The notes under the pieces: model-generated
Seen by the model: the letters and a program-made list of their open reading frames with translations, nothing else
The model's database searches: none
What the model was told of the DNA's origin: nothing
Position numbers and translations under genes: made by a program
Shown here: piece by piece, positions 12,035 to 24,464 of the stretch
Numbering within the stretch: the first letter of the stretch is position 1
Layout: each line of letters opens with the position of its first letter
NCBI GenBank assembly: GCA_033026295.1
Contig: CM065182.1
Location: 9,920,001 to 9,984,000, forward strand
Reading direction: 5' to 3'
Length of the DNA stretch: 64,000 nucleotides
From: Channa striata
Taxonomy: Eukaryota > Chordata > Actinopteri > Anabantiformes > Channidae

Positions 12035-12075
12035 TCTGTTCTCTTTTTTTTCCCCCTCTTCGCCTTTAGGTGAGT
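12035..12075 (+). promoter_or_regulatory. Candidate recursive splice site (acceptor fused to donor)
   Basis: A long pyrimidine tract (about 12029-12067, including eight T then five C) ends in TTTAG at 12065-12069 and is followed directly by GTGAGT at 12070-12075. An acceptor joined directly to a donor is the hallmark of ratchet-type sites in very long introns. The preferred acceptor base before AG is C and here it is T. No host transcript is known from the sequence, so this stays a hypothesis. Confidence 0.3.
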
Positions 12076-13149
12076 GTCAGTCAACAACATGTGGATTTTT
12101 CCAGTCAGCTGTGAACTCCAGCTGAGTCCTTCTGCATTGCCTTTTCCTTTGCGCATTGTCGTATGATTCCACCATCAGGTTTGAAAAAGATTCCCCCTTT
12201 TCACTGTGTGTTGCTGTGATTGTGATCAAAGGGAAGAGGAAGCGTGCCCAGAGAGACAAGCCTCATGCAGTGGAGTACCATGGCAGTTTCTCTTCAGACG
12301 CTCTGGTGGCTGCTGGCTTGAGCCATATGGAGATAAAAGTAAATGTCAGTGGCGACGGTGGGCTTTGGTCTTCGCTAGAGCTTCATGGGGTTCATTGTTT
12401 TAGCTTGACTTGGTTTCTGTTGACTCTGTTAGCTGAACGGACGTTGTATTCTGGAAGCCTTTGCATGGATGGCGGGGGGTGTTTTGTTATTCAGCGGCGC
12501 GTTCTTCAGCGTCTTCAGTCGTGTTTACAGCAGAATGTGAGCTGATTACTGATTACTACTGACTGGAAATGGAAAGTAATCACTCGCTGAATATTCTTTT
12601 CTTAGCAAGTCCTCACATTATTTCTGAGGACGTTGAAGTGGTTTATGTAGCTTTCTGAAGTGTGCTTGCAAGGAAATGCCAACATTCTTCAAACTATTTA
12701 AGTATGTGTAAACAAATTGAACAACTTGACACGGTTGTGACAAATAATAATGTGATAATAATATTAGTTTGTCCTTTGGGGGATTAAGGTTAATGCAACA
12801 TATTGGTGTGTCGCATGTAATGTCACGTGTGTCACTCTGCATTAGGATTCACGAGCCAAACCCTAAGATGACATCATGTTTGTGCTAATTCTGGTAAATG
12901 AAGAGTAATACAGACCAACAGAGGCTGAAAATGATGTAAGCATAACAATACATTAATTTATACACAAGTGCATCATTGGATGACATGCTCAGTAAGAAAA
13001 CCCCAATCTCAAACCCTGATGGTCCAATTAGTTCAATTTAATTTCCTCTGTCTGAGTCTGGCAGTGACGTTTTGATATACGTTGATGTCAAAGCCGTGAC
13101 GACAAAATTGAAAAATGTAATATTAAAAATAATCACTTAATACTCAGTA
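12076..13149. other. Unique DNA with an unsupported 129-codon frame
   Basis: The plus frame 12156-12545 has no recognisable motif and no homologue I can name. Its 12220-12400 part has fairly codon-like composition, but that alone does not make it a gene. The rest is AT-rich. Confidence 0.45.
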
Positions 13150-13715
13150 ATTTGTTAAAGCCCAGTTTTGTAGCATTTGCAGCTCTGAGTATTCTCAGAT
13201 CTCTGCGTACTTTGCACACCTGGGTTTGAGACGTTTACCCCATTCTTTCTGGCAGATCCTCTCAAGCTTCATCAGATTTGACGGGAAGTGGCTGTGAACT
13301 AACAAGTTGAGGTCTCTCCACAGATGTTCTGTGGGCTTTAAGTCTGGGCTTTGATTGGGCCACTCAGTCAAAGACATGTCCTGAAGCCACTCCACAGCAT
13401 TATCTCAGCTGTGCAGTGTGCTTCCAGCCACTGTCATGCTCAAAGGTGAATCACTGTCCCAGTTTTAGTCAGTGTGCACTCTGCTGAAGGTTTTATTTAA
13501 CAGCCTCTCAGAATTTGGCTTCATTCATTCAATTCTCATCAGTCTCCTGGTCCTTGTGACAAGGAAATGGCCCCATTGCATGACACTGCCTCAACCATGC
13601 TTCACTGTAGGGATAGTATAAGCAGTCTCCGGTGTTAGTGCTTGGAATTATGCCCAATGAGTTTAATTTTGTCTTATCATACCACCATGTGTTCATGTAC
13701 TTTGGTCCATCTTAC
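13150..13715 (-). pseudogene. Decayed Tc1-like transposase, catalytic half
   Basis: Read on the minus strand, the segment follows Tc1/mariner transposase order. WYDKTK near 13670-13690 corresponds to the 'W-S-D-E-T-K' block with the first catalytic Asp. TIPTVKHG followed by an in-frame TGA (plus strand 13591-13593) and GSVM corresponds to the 'VKHGGGS' block. The frame 13195-13395 then carries SPDLKPTEHLWRDL, containing the catalytic Glu, and a C-terminus ending in RCAKYAEI. The block around the second Asp is too decayed to place. The internal stop and frame changes show it is dead. No terminal inverted repeats or N-terminal DNA-binding part remain nearby. Confidence 0.8.
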
Positions 13716-15629
13716 TTCTGACACCTGCTGTGATTTTATTGATCTCCTTAACCACTATCACTAACAAGTATATTGTATTTACAAATAAATGTATGAATAT
13801 GTTTATATATTATAGCAATTGACTTCAGGTTTGCTAGAAACATTTAAACCAATGAGATCTTTGCATTTTTCCGTAGCTCCCTCTCTGAAGTAATGGTTTT
13901 GTGGGGTTTATTAGACATTGCAGGTTGCAAGATTTTCTAACAGAGCTTCACATTGTTATATATTAATATGAAATCTCAGAAACATTTGCCATTAAAGGAT
14001 GTAATCTGGTCAAGGAAGCCTATGTAAGAAGCTGCTGTGATATATTGACAACAGACAGCAATTCTGCAGCAATAAAATGTGATGTACTGGCATAATATGT
14101 TTTCTTTATTCAGCCTTAGTGGTTAAGACCAGTCTCTCCAGCAACACTGTCATACATGCACATACACACACTCCAGTGGTCATTAAAAGCTCCCGTCACC
14201 AGGGGCATATCCCTGGCAGCACCTGCCAAAGCCATTATCTGCCACCCTGTCCTAGACGAACACTTTGGCATACATCTGAGCAATTAGGCCAGATTATTGG
14301 CAACCTTCCTTGGCCTTGCCCCATTATCAAGACCACTAATTACTAGCAGTGTTCAGTGCTGTCTGTCTCTCTCTCTCCTACAGTTTGGTTCAGGGCAGGG
14401 AGGCAGATTGGAGAAAAAAAGTGGGGTGAAAAACTGAGGAATAGAAGGGAGACAAAAATAGATGGATGACCAAAGGTGTAGGTTCATTAAAGGTAGCCAT
14501 CAGAGTGGAAGTGACAGCTCAGCGACACCTTCTAGTTGAGACATCTGTACATTAAGTGTGTAAGTATGTGTGAGGTTCCCATGGGAAATGTTTTGTCAGA
14601 AAAAGCTGTTTCAGTGTGTCATCAGCAGAGTGATTGAAGTCTTTTCGAAGCGTAATGATAGCTGACTCATGTTGGTGAGGTGCTGGCTTGTCTGCTGGTT
14701 TCGGCAGAGTGGAAAATCACGCCTGCTGGGCAATTGCAGCTTTAATGGAGAATGGCACACAAACAAGGCACATATGGACACTTGCGTGAATGCTCAGATG
14801 GACTAAAACCCCTCATGTTCACACACAGAGACACGGATATCTATGCTAAATAATAGCCTGTTTGCTCAGTAGCACATTGTTTAGCAGTAATAGGCTTTTT
14901 TTTTTTTTTTTTTTAGAAGAAAAAAAATTGTTTTCTCCACATACGTGCGTTTTACATGGTAGCTGCTTTGTAAAAACCTTGCCCAACACCAACTTTCATC
15001 ACATCTTACACACTAACTGAAAGGTAAAAATGTATTTTTAATTATTAAAAACATAAACTTCCATTTTTAACATGACAATGAATTAATCCAAATGTCTTTA
15101 AATGCCACAAATTCATCAATGCAGGTTCTGTTATGATGAATCCTTTGCTCACTGGTACAGGGTGACAGTGACTCGGAGTAGAAATACTGACTGGTGCTCA
15201 CCAGCTTTTATTTGCACTTGCATTAAATGAAATAAGTGCATGTGAAGTTATAAATGTTGTATTTATGATGCGGTTTCTCCACTGTCTGCTTGCTGTGGCA
15301 CAGCAGTGCACAGCAGAAACAGCTTCCACAATCAGAGAACATAACTGTGCAGAAAAAAACAAAATGTCAGCTCTCCCTTCCACCATCCATGTGTTAAACC
15401 TCGAGTCTGTTGGTAGATGCTGATTGCTATCAATATGCTCAAACAGTACGTGTCTGTATGTATATTATAAACTTCTTCAGCAGTAAATTACATCAGAGGC
15501 AGGATGACAGTCTGTGAGTGACTGATCGTTTTAGACTTCACCAAGAGATCACGACTAGTTATGTAGATTTTATATTTAATTCAACTTCAAATTTAAAAAA
15601 TGTCATATTACTGTAAATTCTGATCAGAT
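13716..15629. other. Unique non-coding DNA
   Basis: No gene. It contains a 19-base T run at 14896-14914 and a short CT run near 14370. The stretch 14190-14340 is repeat-free and moderate in GC. Confidence 0.5.
14896..14914 (+). repeat. Poly-T run
   Basis: Nineteen consecutive T bases. No SINE or retropseudogene body abuts it on either side. Confidence 0.9.
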
Positions 15630-15718
15630 AATACATGTGATTAGTTTCTGATTAGTCACGATTAATTACAGTCATGCGATTAATCTCAATTAAAATTGTA
15701 GCCGATTGACAGCTCTAT
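15630..15718 (-). repeat. hAT-type terminal fragment ('ctgtcaatcg...attaatcgc' repeat)
   Basis: On the minus strand the segment starts TAGAGCTGTCAATCGGC and continues with ATTTTAATTGAGATTAATCGC and TAATTAATCGTGAC. This matches a widespread fish and vertebrate non-autonomous repeat that begins TAGGGCTGTCAATCG, regarded as hAT-like because of its terminal sequence. Only one end is present, so no target duplication can be tested. Confidence 0.6.
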
Positions 15719-16424
15719 CAAAAACACTTCAGTTTAATGAATTTCTAACTCCTGAACACCTTCAAATTCAGTCATTTCTTTTGAGCCCTTGATCAGTGTT
15801 TTGAAATTATCGCAAAAAACTTCCAAGAATGTTAATTGGCTCTAAAACGAAATTAAGGAAAATATCTTTTGAAAAATCTCTTTACAAAAAAATAACAAAT
15901 TGCTTTAATGAAAATATTAGCTTGAATGTTTACCTTTTTCCATTTTATTTCTTCTTATTCCCATAGTATCTATTCCTCACTGAGAAAAGCACTTCTCACA
16001 TACACACACAGATTTACTTTTATCATCTCCATGCATCTGTCCCTTTCTGCTGAAAAAAATAAAGGTTAGTAAAGGTCCAGGAGATGTTTCGAAGAGAAGG
16101 ATCCTGCATGCTAAGCGTGTGGTCAGTGGAGATATCGCCTCAGACCTCAGCTCCCTCTGACATTACCATTGCCAAAGGTCAGATATCAGAGATAGCTTTT
16201 TGCCTAGCTGTGGAGGGGCTAAACTACACACACTAACCACGAGGATGCAGCGGTTGTTATGCTGATATGTGGCGCTCAGTGGAAGGTTTTTCAGGGTGCA
16301 TCAAAGAAGTCACTGGATTATAAACTTTGCTGGGAGGCATTTTCCTTCCTCAACGCTAAAGGTGGTTTCGCTGCATCTGTACGGAACGATACAGGCATTT
16401 TTTAAAGGGCCAGTATCAGCTTAA
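15719..16424. other. Unique non-coding DNA
   Basis: Nothing recognised. The part 16085-16400 is moderate in GC and repeat-free. Confidence 0.5.
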
Positions 16425-16633
16425 TCGGGGGCTGCAGCTGTCTTGTTCAGGTTCGATCCCTGGTCCCTCCTTGCTGCGTGTTGAAGTGTCATTGGGCAAG
16501 ATACTGAACCCCAAGTTGCTCCCGGCGGGCCAGATGAGCACCCTGTATGGCAGCCATCGTGTGTGTGAGTGTGTGACATCCAGTGTCGCTCTGGATAAAA
16601 GCATCTGCCAAATGACTAAATGTAAATGTAATT
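16425..16633 (+). repeat. tRNA-derived SINE with internal deletion in the head
   Basis: Same family as 11136-11349 by its GGTTCGATCCCTGG B-box, CATTGGGCAAGATACTGAACC and GTGTGTGAGTGTGTGACATC blocks. It ends in the tail CTCTGGATAAAAGCATCTGCC then AAATGACTAAATGTAAATG. The head is shortened: only about 25 bp separate the start from the B-box, so the A-box region is largely lost and the copy could not be transcribed normally. Confidence 0.85.
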
Positions 16634-18864
16634 AAAGCAAATCCCAAACTGATGCTTTCCTCAGCGAACTTCAACATGGCGTGTGTTTGTGTTGGCTGCT
16701 GCTCTACCCCATATCCATTGGTACAGTGCAGCATTATGCTACATGTGAAAGTAAAGATGAGATTGTTTCTATAGATTGAGAAAACCCAATGTTAAGAGCA
16801 GAATTCTATCAGGGGCAAAAAACTGGATCATGCCACTCGTACTCACTCCCACTGTCCTTGTCTTCAGCATCATCAGGCTGTTTTTATCCTTCCTATTTAC
16901 CATCCATGAAGTTCAGTCATCAGCACAATGTGGAGCCTGGAAAGAATGGACATGAGGGAATAGAAATGAAGGCTTCTGGTCTGTCCACTTGTCCTGGCCA
17001 TGTCAGAGGAGTTTGGAAAGCAGAGTGGGCGAAGGCCAACAACTGTCTTGGGGAGATTTCCTATCCGGCATGTTTGGAGAGGTGCATTTGAACTCTGGAG
17101 GGTTTTTTCCTTTAATTTGTTAAATTTGGCCATGGGAAAACAACGTCATTTGAAACAAATAACCACACAGAGACAGATGGAAATGGAGACCTCAGTTCTC
17201 CTCCAAGCGAACTGTGGCTCAGCTTATTAGAATCTCAGTTCAGCAACAGGAAACGTCCCCAAATGCACACTTCTATTGGTATAAGGGGATGGATGGAGTC
17301 ATGGGAGCTAAAATAAAGTAAGTGCAGCAGCAGTTTCATTTTGTCCTCACAGTCAAGTATAACAGGCCATAGGGTTTTTCCTCTCTTCAAGGCAGTCAGT
17401 GGAGATTGCTTTAGACACTATAAACAATCTACATTACAACTTGGTAAACCCCGTCTATTGAGGAAGGCTGCAAGATCGAATTGAAAACGAAAGTCTTTTA
17501 TTTTTCGCTGTGGTTGTTTATAATGGGACATTAGAAGCTGTACAATTCAGAGAGCTCTGAGAATTGAACAGTTTCACTGACACCTGATATGTTTATTGGC
17601 GAGTAAATTGTTTACTTGGAAGTGTCCTCAGACAATGTCCAATATAGTTGGACTCTTACAACTTTATTGCATTATTGTCAACAAAAATGTAAATATCAAT
17701 TACTATCAAATTATGATTGGTGCCCAAGAGACCAATTAAAACATTTTATGAAGTGCTGTAGTTACTTGTATTTAGTGTTTGTTCTACACAATTTTAGTTA
17801 CACAATAATAAAGACGGCAATGTATGTACAGCAGTTCATATTTTCAGTTTGTCTCCAGCAGCGGGTCCCATAGGTGCAGTTTCAAATGCCTGTACCTTTA
17901 TATTTTTGTCACGCACCTTCATTTCCTTTCTTCTGACAATAAAAGCATTGCTGATGAAGAACTTCTCTTCATAGTGGCTAAAACACTTGAGACATTTAAG
18001 GAAACTTTGGGCTGCAAAGTTCAAGAAAAGCCGAGCCTTTCATCTTCCATGAGAGCCATGTGTCAAATTGGGAGCCCCTGCTGTGGTTTTGAACCTTTGT
18101 CCGCGGAAGGAGATTGAAAAATGCCCGGGCACGGCATATCTAACACTTGGTTTGCATCTGCCATTCTCTTTAAAAACGACCACATGGTGCAGCGACAAAA
18201 AGGCATTTTAATAGGTCTCAGATGAATTATCTATAACTATGACTGAATAAATCTTTAATCGCTGTAATGAACTTTAGAGTATGGATTCAAAAAGCCATTT
18301 AGCTGATAAATGACCCATGGAAAGCTCTGATACCAGGATAAATCAAATGAGGCTGGGGTCTTTACTTTTTTTTTTAACCAAAGACCAGCTTATCTGAATA
18401 ATTGACTTTAGACTACATCCCAGAATATGTCTCCTAATAACCAAGAACAAAAAGCTTGTCTTATGTGTATCACAAAAACAATGAATCAATTTTGACTTGC
18501 AGGATTTAAAAGAAAAAGAAAAGAGAAGCTATGAGCAAGTTACTTCAGCCTGCGAACACATCCGTCTCTCAGTCTTGTTCTTTGACTTATGCGCTGGCAG
18601 CCGTGAGCCGTGGATAAATTATAAGCAGTGACTCAGCAGAGACCCTTCTCCTTTTATAGACTCACATGCTGCTCGTTCTGCTTAGCTTTACATTCTAAGA
18701 CATTCTAAGGTCAAGCACTTCATCTATTTTGGTTTTTTCTTTGTCTGACCCCTACTTGCACGTCATGTTTAATATCTTCAACCATTAATTGCTGCTATTC
18801 TTCACTGTGCCTTCAATATACACAAGAAAATACGATCCCCTCGTATTTCTGTCCGTGTCAGCAG

Positions 18865-18868
<4 letters not shown>
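16634..18868. other. Unique non-coding DNA
   Basis: No gene. The overlapping frames at 16789-17230 are under 101 codons and unrecognised. Much of 17850-18130 is moderate in GC without repeats. Confidence 0.45.

Positions 18869-18920
<52 letters not shown>
18869..18920 (+). repeat. (GT)26 microsatellite
   Basis: A perfect, uninterrupted 52-bp GT repeat. A 22-base T run follows 80 bp later. Open frames across it are repeat artefacts. Confidence 0.97.
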
Positions 18921-18922
<2 letters not shown>

Positions 18923-19000
18923 CATTTTTAGAGCCATCATTATATTTTGGGGTGTGGCTAGTTGTGGTGAGAGGTAGTCTGGATGAGGAGGGGGATTGTC

Positions 19001-19022
19001 TTTTTTTTTTTTTTTTTTTTTT
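19001..19022 (+). repeat. Poly-T run (22 nt)
   Basis: Twenty-two consecutive T bases preceded by a purine-rich GAGGAGGGGGA stretch. Confidence 0.95.
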
Positions 19023-21442
19023 CACCTGCGTATAAAATATGTCATTGTGATTTATGACTTGACATGTATCCACACACAGGCAGAGCTGCTCTTGCAGTGA
19101 ATGAGAACTGGCCAGTGGCCCTGCTTCTCCAGCTGGATTAGCTGGTGTGATCTTGATTTTTGCAGAGCTGCAATATGCCAGCAAATGAGCCACAAAATGA
19201 GAGCAGGTCTACATGACTATTAGAACCAGTGGGGCCAATATTGGCCACCACACATCATCAGCTACACTTGCTTTTGTTGTACAGTACACACTGCAGCTCA
19301 GCCTGAGATGTACAGTACAAAAATGTCAGTCACGTAACGTTGGTATCACTGTCCAACGTCTGAATCAAGTCTATGCTGGTCTGTGAAATAGACTCGTTCT
19401 GTAAACACGTATTAAATATGGAACCCATTTCAGAGAGCTGGTTCTAGCTCAAATACTGTACATTACTACCAATTTCTTCCTATATAAGGATGTTTTGATG
19501 ATTTATGTAGAAATATGGATCACTGATGCACACTGACCTCACAGAAGCTCAGCGCTGCAGAGCCTTATTGAGATGAGATCACACGGCTGCGATGTGTAAC
19601 GTAATTTCTTCTCACATTCTGGCATTTCACCCTTTGAGAAAGTCACGTCGGAGATTTCCCCCGACTAGTTTGCATGGAACCAAACAACCAAAGCTAGAAC
19701 GTGACAGCTGGTCGGATCAACAAGTGTCCACTAACGCCCAAATTATGTTAAATTTCAATTTAAAAACCTGTCAAGATCTGGAGGGGCAAGTGTGAAGTGT
19801 GTGTGTGTTCTCCACAGTTGAATGTGAAACGAGCAATATCTTCTATATTTGGACCTGTCTTTATTTTGGTTATTGCTGCCACCCACTATCAGGGATGTTG
19901 CCTTTATATTGAGAAGGGGGACATTAGATATTCAAAGTACACTGCTGTTTGCTGACAAGGCAGTGCAGCCTTCTCTGCAGGGGCTGAAAGGTGCTCAGCT
20001 TTGACAATTACTTGGCTCAAAGCGACTGAGAACAATGACTGAGATGAAGCAGAGCCACTAACATTCAGCAGGAAACCCACTAAAACAGTGGTGCCAATTC
20101 CCTTTACTAAGGAGCTGTCATCTTGCCAAACGATGCGCGTCACTGGGTTTCACTACATTTTTTTTTCCTGCTCCTGCTTTACAGAGTTGTTTCCGCATTT
20201 GAAAGCCTACTTATTACAATCTTTGAACTTGTGCGGAGTTTTTTTTTTTCTTTTCTCCACTAGTAGAGAGGGCTTTGACAGCTTGCTCCACACTTGGGAA
20301 ATGTAGTATTTTGTGTAGAGATATTCATGTGAAATACAGTGTCAAGTCAACTTTGGTGTTGCATGGCAGTCATGGGAAATGTGGGCTGTGGAAAATTCTT
20401 GTTTATGCTGATGACTGAGTTATGACTGACATCGTAACGCAGACCTTATTCAACGAAACCTGAAGTGAACCTTAAGCAGCTGAACGCAGTCCTGACCTCA
20501 ACTTGGACCCTTTTTTCTGAAAATATTAATCTGTGAGTGTTGCGTTTTATGATGATACTTGATGTTCAGGTTGCACCAACATGACATAAATCATGGCCAT
20601 CAGGAACTCTGATATATACTTTTAAGCGAATGGCGGTCATCCACATGTCTTCTAATCTTGATGGAGGAGAGAGTGTTATTACAGTATGTATGACTCTGAC
20701 AGCTCCACTCTGTTTCTGGTGGAGTGGAGTAGAAGTAGGTGCTGTACAGTAATGTTAATGTCTACTTTAAAAAATAAAATTTCTATCTGCTTGTCGAGTA
20801 TAACATCCATTCTTCCGCTCAGCCAAGCATAACATGTTTTACTGTGATATTTATGTGCTTTCAGTTTCCTTTGCCTCTTAACTTTCCAAAAACTTTATAC
20901 ATAAAGTGAATGTGGAAACAAAGAATCAATCATTTATTTTTATTCTTTACCACATTTATCTTGTCACTTAATGTAGCTGAAACACGCCCGTGTATCCTCA
21001 GTCTAATGTAGAAGCAACGAGGCAACAAGTTGCTGAAACTCGGTGATGACCATGAGTTTCTGGACCATAACTGACATTGTTTCCCCAGGTCAGGCTGCTG
21101 ATTATCATGCACAACCCACTAATGTTGAACATTGAATATGTGCTTGACGATGTATTATTTGCAGGGCATCAGTGTCCCGTGTTATTCCAGCAGTGGGAGT
21201 ATATTGAATGTGTGGAGTGTGTGAGCCACTTCATTCATATTCCATGTCCTTTGCCTTTGTAATTTTCACCATTAAACGGGTAAATTAGCGCAGAATACTA
21301 CTTACGGATGCAATAAACATTTAGTACAAATTGGTCACATAACATAAGATGGCTTTGAGTCCCCAGTGTGCCGCACATGCTCCGGTAAATTAAAACAAAG
21401 GGATAAAAACCAATCATGTTGCTGAATGACACCTCCCCCCTC
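19023..21442. other. Unique non-coding DNA
   Basis: No gene or classified repeat. Several short T runs occur between 20160 and 20250. Frames up to 79 codons are unrecognised. Confidence 0.45.
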
Positions 21443-21465
21443 CCACCACCACCACCACCACCACC
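21443..21465 (+). repeat. (CCA)n microsatellite
   Basis: About seven and a half perfect CCA units. On the other strand they produce a glycine run in an otherwise meaningless frame. Confidence 0.9.
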
Positions 21466-21479
21466 TTCTTTAATATTAA

Positions 21480-21830
21480 ACCTATCTACACACAACAGAT
21501 ACTTATAAAGCCATTGCTCTTTTACGTGCTTTGGTATGCGATTGCGGCGCCGAGCGTCTCGTAATGCAAGAACATTAGCCGGTGGCACAGGCAGCCATTA
21601 TCTATCTGATGGGCAGGCTGCTTAGCTGGCTGGCTGACAGCTGGGTGGAGGTGTATTAACAAGGCCACTCTATTTTTCCGTCTTTCTGATGCTGCCACGT
21701 CGCCTCTGCATGGACAGTAATTTATTATTTATAGGCTGGCTTTGGAGGTCTACGAGGCGGACGCAAATGCATCCGTCAGTGTGTGGGCAGAGGCTATTAT
21801 AGTGAAGCACATACTAGACTAACGTTAACA
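21480..21830. promoter_or_regulatory. Candidate conserved non-coding block A
   Basis: A repeat-free block with higher and more even base composition than its flanks. It includes GCGATTGCGGCGCC, TAATGCAAGAACATTAGCC and an ATGCAAAT-related site (GCAAATGCAT near 21765). It lacks long open frames. This texture is typical of developmental enhancers in gene deserts, but only cross-species alignment can show conservation. Confidence 0.25.
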
Positions 21831-23705
21831 TGTAAAGACGTGCAGACGCATGTCGGTGCTTCCACATGCCGCAACGCACACACGTCACAGTTGACGTGCT
21901 GCTGACATGATTAGCCAGGATTAGTTTGGATCCTATGGAAAACTGAATAAATATTTGAAATATTGCTGCTTCAGGCCAGCCTAGTCATGATTTAAAGAGA
22001 GTATGTAAAACTTTACGAGGACCGTGTGAACATTCTAAATGTTTTTCTAGAATTTAGCGATATTCAAGTATATTAGGTGTTTTTAAGGATGTTTTTCATG
22101 GAGAACAATTATTTTTTCGACTGGTGGATTCATTGTTTATTACAAGGCATTGGTGATATTTGGTTTGATGAGTTACAATATGTTCATTTTTTGAGATCCT
22201 CAATACTGACACTAATAAATGAATCTGCCTTACTCTGGAGGCAGAAGGAGGCAGATTATACCTCAATCAATGATTAATAAAGTAAACAGTGAAAATAATA
22301 TCAATATAGTACCTATAATACTGCTTCACATAATTTGAATTTTCCATGATGACCTGTTAACTTGAGATATAATGTATGTCAACATGTCTAAATATACTGT
22401 AGGTTGAACGTGACAAACTGAAGAATCTGAGAATGTGCAGATTAGAAAATGCACATTAAGCCATTGCTCATGCCTCACTCCAACTTTATACATTAACTCA
22501 TTAATATTTGAATATTTAATATATACAAGATGACTTTAAACTGACTGGAGAATCGAGTGCAGAAACACATCTGCATTTAATAGGCGGTGTAAAAGAGCAA
22601 CAGGCATGTAAATATGCAGAGATAAATGAGAATGTTTGTTGGCCTCAGTGCTGAGATGGAGATGCTGTCACTGTGGGGGAGTTGATAAGTTGCTGTCTGT
22701 CAGACTTAGCCCCCCCCACACACTCCACCACATGTTATGTTACACTTCATATCCACAAATACACACAGGGCCACCATCTTTCATACATCTTCCCCGTGGG
22801 ACACATGGATATGAGCAATGCAAAAGGAAAACCAACGCACCTAAATACTCATGTTTAACAGAACACTGACTCTCTAGAGGTTTCCATCAGCATGGAATCA
22901 TGCAGCTTTACCCAGTCATTCATGGAAGCATGTGTAATGTGCATTCCTGATGGAATTTAAACATTTTTGTTCTTTTATTTATTGTTCGTACCGTGACGTG
23001 TCATGTGGCTGTTTACCTTAAAACTAGTGTGCAACCTGAGTGAGCTGCAACATGGGACTTGAAGTCAGTCCTCTTTGCTCGGAGCAGCTCCTCCCCTTTC
23101 TGTTCTGATGTGATATATTTTACATAAGAAGGAAATATAAAGTAAATGTCATTTACTATAACCATAGCTACATTTCAGTTGCAAGTCATTCTATTGTAGC
23201 AACGTTGTAGTTCTTATTGTTTAGTTTTTTTTTACTTAGTCTCTTGTAGCTGTTTTTATAAATCAGTTTATTATTGTCTTATCTTCTCATCTAACTGTCG
23301 GCCATCTTGGTTGATGGTTATGGAGCGATGCTCTAGTGTTCACTGTAGCGGCTACAATGCATTCACACCATTAAAGTTCATGCATATGCAAGACAAGTGT
23401 CTCTTTCCAGAGTCCAACAATCGTGTTTGTGAATGGTGCAAACCGCTTTAAACACTGAACTTTTTAATCGCAGGCTTTGGGTTCGGGGGGCATTTTGTCC
23501 GTCAAAGGAAGACGTGCTCCTACAATGTAACTGTGTAAACAGACGTTTGTCCCCACAACAGGAGTAATACAAGTGTGCACACATACACACCGTAGGAGAG
23601 CCCAGTTCCCCAGAGTTGCTCACTGGCCTGTGGTTGATGTGACACATCCTCAGCCCCTGCAGTGATGCCCAGAGATGAGCCACAACAGTGGGAGCGACAC
23701 ACACC

Positions 23706-23707
<2 letters not shown>
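21831..23707. other. Unique non-coding DNA
   Basis: No gene. AT-rich, particularly 22040-22330 and 22500-22560. No repeat family is recognised. Confidence 0.45.

Positions 23708-23738
<31 letters not shown>
23708..23738 (+). repeat. (CA)n microsatellite
   Basis: About fifteen uninterrupted CA units. Thr-His repeat frames across it are artefacts. Confidence 0.95.
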
Positions 23739-23741
<3 letters not shown>

Positions 23742-24285
23742 TAAACATGGATCAGGTGACCTATGGCTTGCAGACTTCAAGCATGCTTGCTGGCCCTTGG
23801 ATGATGAGTGGCGGGCAGCTCTCCTCTCACTGCCTGTCTTGTCTTGTCCTTTCCGTCCTCCTCTTCCCCTCCATTCCTCGAACTGCAGGAATCCCAATTT
23901 GTTTCCACCCTGTTGCAGGGGAAAAAGTAAGGGTTTAACTTATTTTCAGCACAACCATTACTGGCTCAGGTACTTGAGTGGTTGCCTTTTCAAAACACAT
24001 TTTCTGGCGCGTTCTTTGTGTTGTCTGGAGTACTTGCAAAGAGCAAGACAATGTAATTTCTGGTAGAAGGAATAAAGCGGTCTCTCTTTCAGGCTTCTGC
24101 AGACATCCACAGACACTCATGTTTTTTGGCCCATGGAGCATGAGCATTAGAGGAATTGTCTCCCAGAAGTAGATTATTTGTACCTATCTGGTTGGTGCTG
24201 CTATGAAACAAGGTCTGTCTGTCAGTTTTTCCTCCACTAAGTACAGTTTATCCTAGAAACCCTTCAAGTAATAGATGAATATCAA
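23739..24285. other. Unique non-coding DNA
   Basis: Moderate-GC sequence with a pyrimidine-rich stretch at 23820-23880. No gene is recognised. Confidence 0.45.
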
Positions 24286-24464
24286 TAGTCATTTGGCAGA
24301 TGCTTTTATCCAAAGTGACTCACACACATGATGGTGATGGCTGCCATGCAGGGTGAACCTGGGGTTCAGTGCCTTTTCGGGGCGTGCCCACGCACATGGC
24401 AGGGAGGGACCGGGGATCAAACCACGGACCACAGGGTCAGTATGAACATCAACAGCTGCCCCTT
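24286..24464 (-). repeat. tRNA-derived SINE, minus orientation
   Basis: The reverse complement matches the SINE at 16425-16633: the B-box-like GGTTTGATCCCCGG, a GCACTGAACCCC block and the tail GGATAAAAGCATCTGCC then AAATGACTA. The spacing is slightly altered and the head ends in GGGGCAGCTG. It is an old copy without an identified target duplication. Confidence 0.85.

Noticed and set aside
12156..12545. 129-codon plus-strand open frame downstream of the fused splice site
   Set aside because: Part of it looks codon-like, but there is no recognisable family and no clear flanking exon. A stop lies between the splice site and the frame.
18858..19193. Open frame with Thr-His repeats, and similar ones at 23662-24066, 31349-31549 and 23378-23737
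   Set aside because: These are readings through GT/CA microsatellites.
21298..21588. Minus frame with a glycine run
   Set aside because: The glycines come from the CCA microsatellite, and the rest is unrelated.
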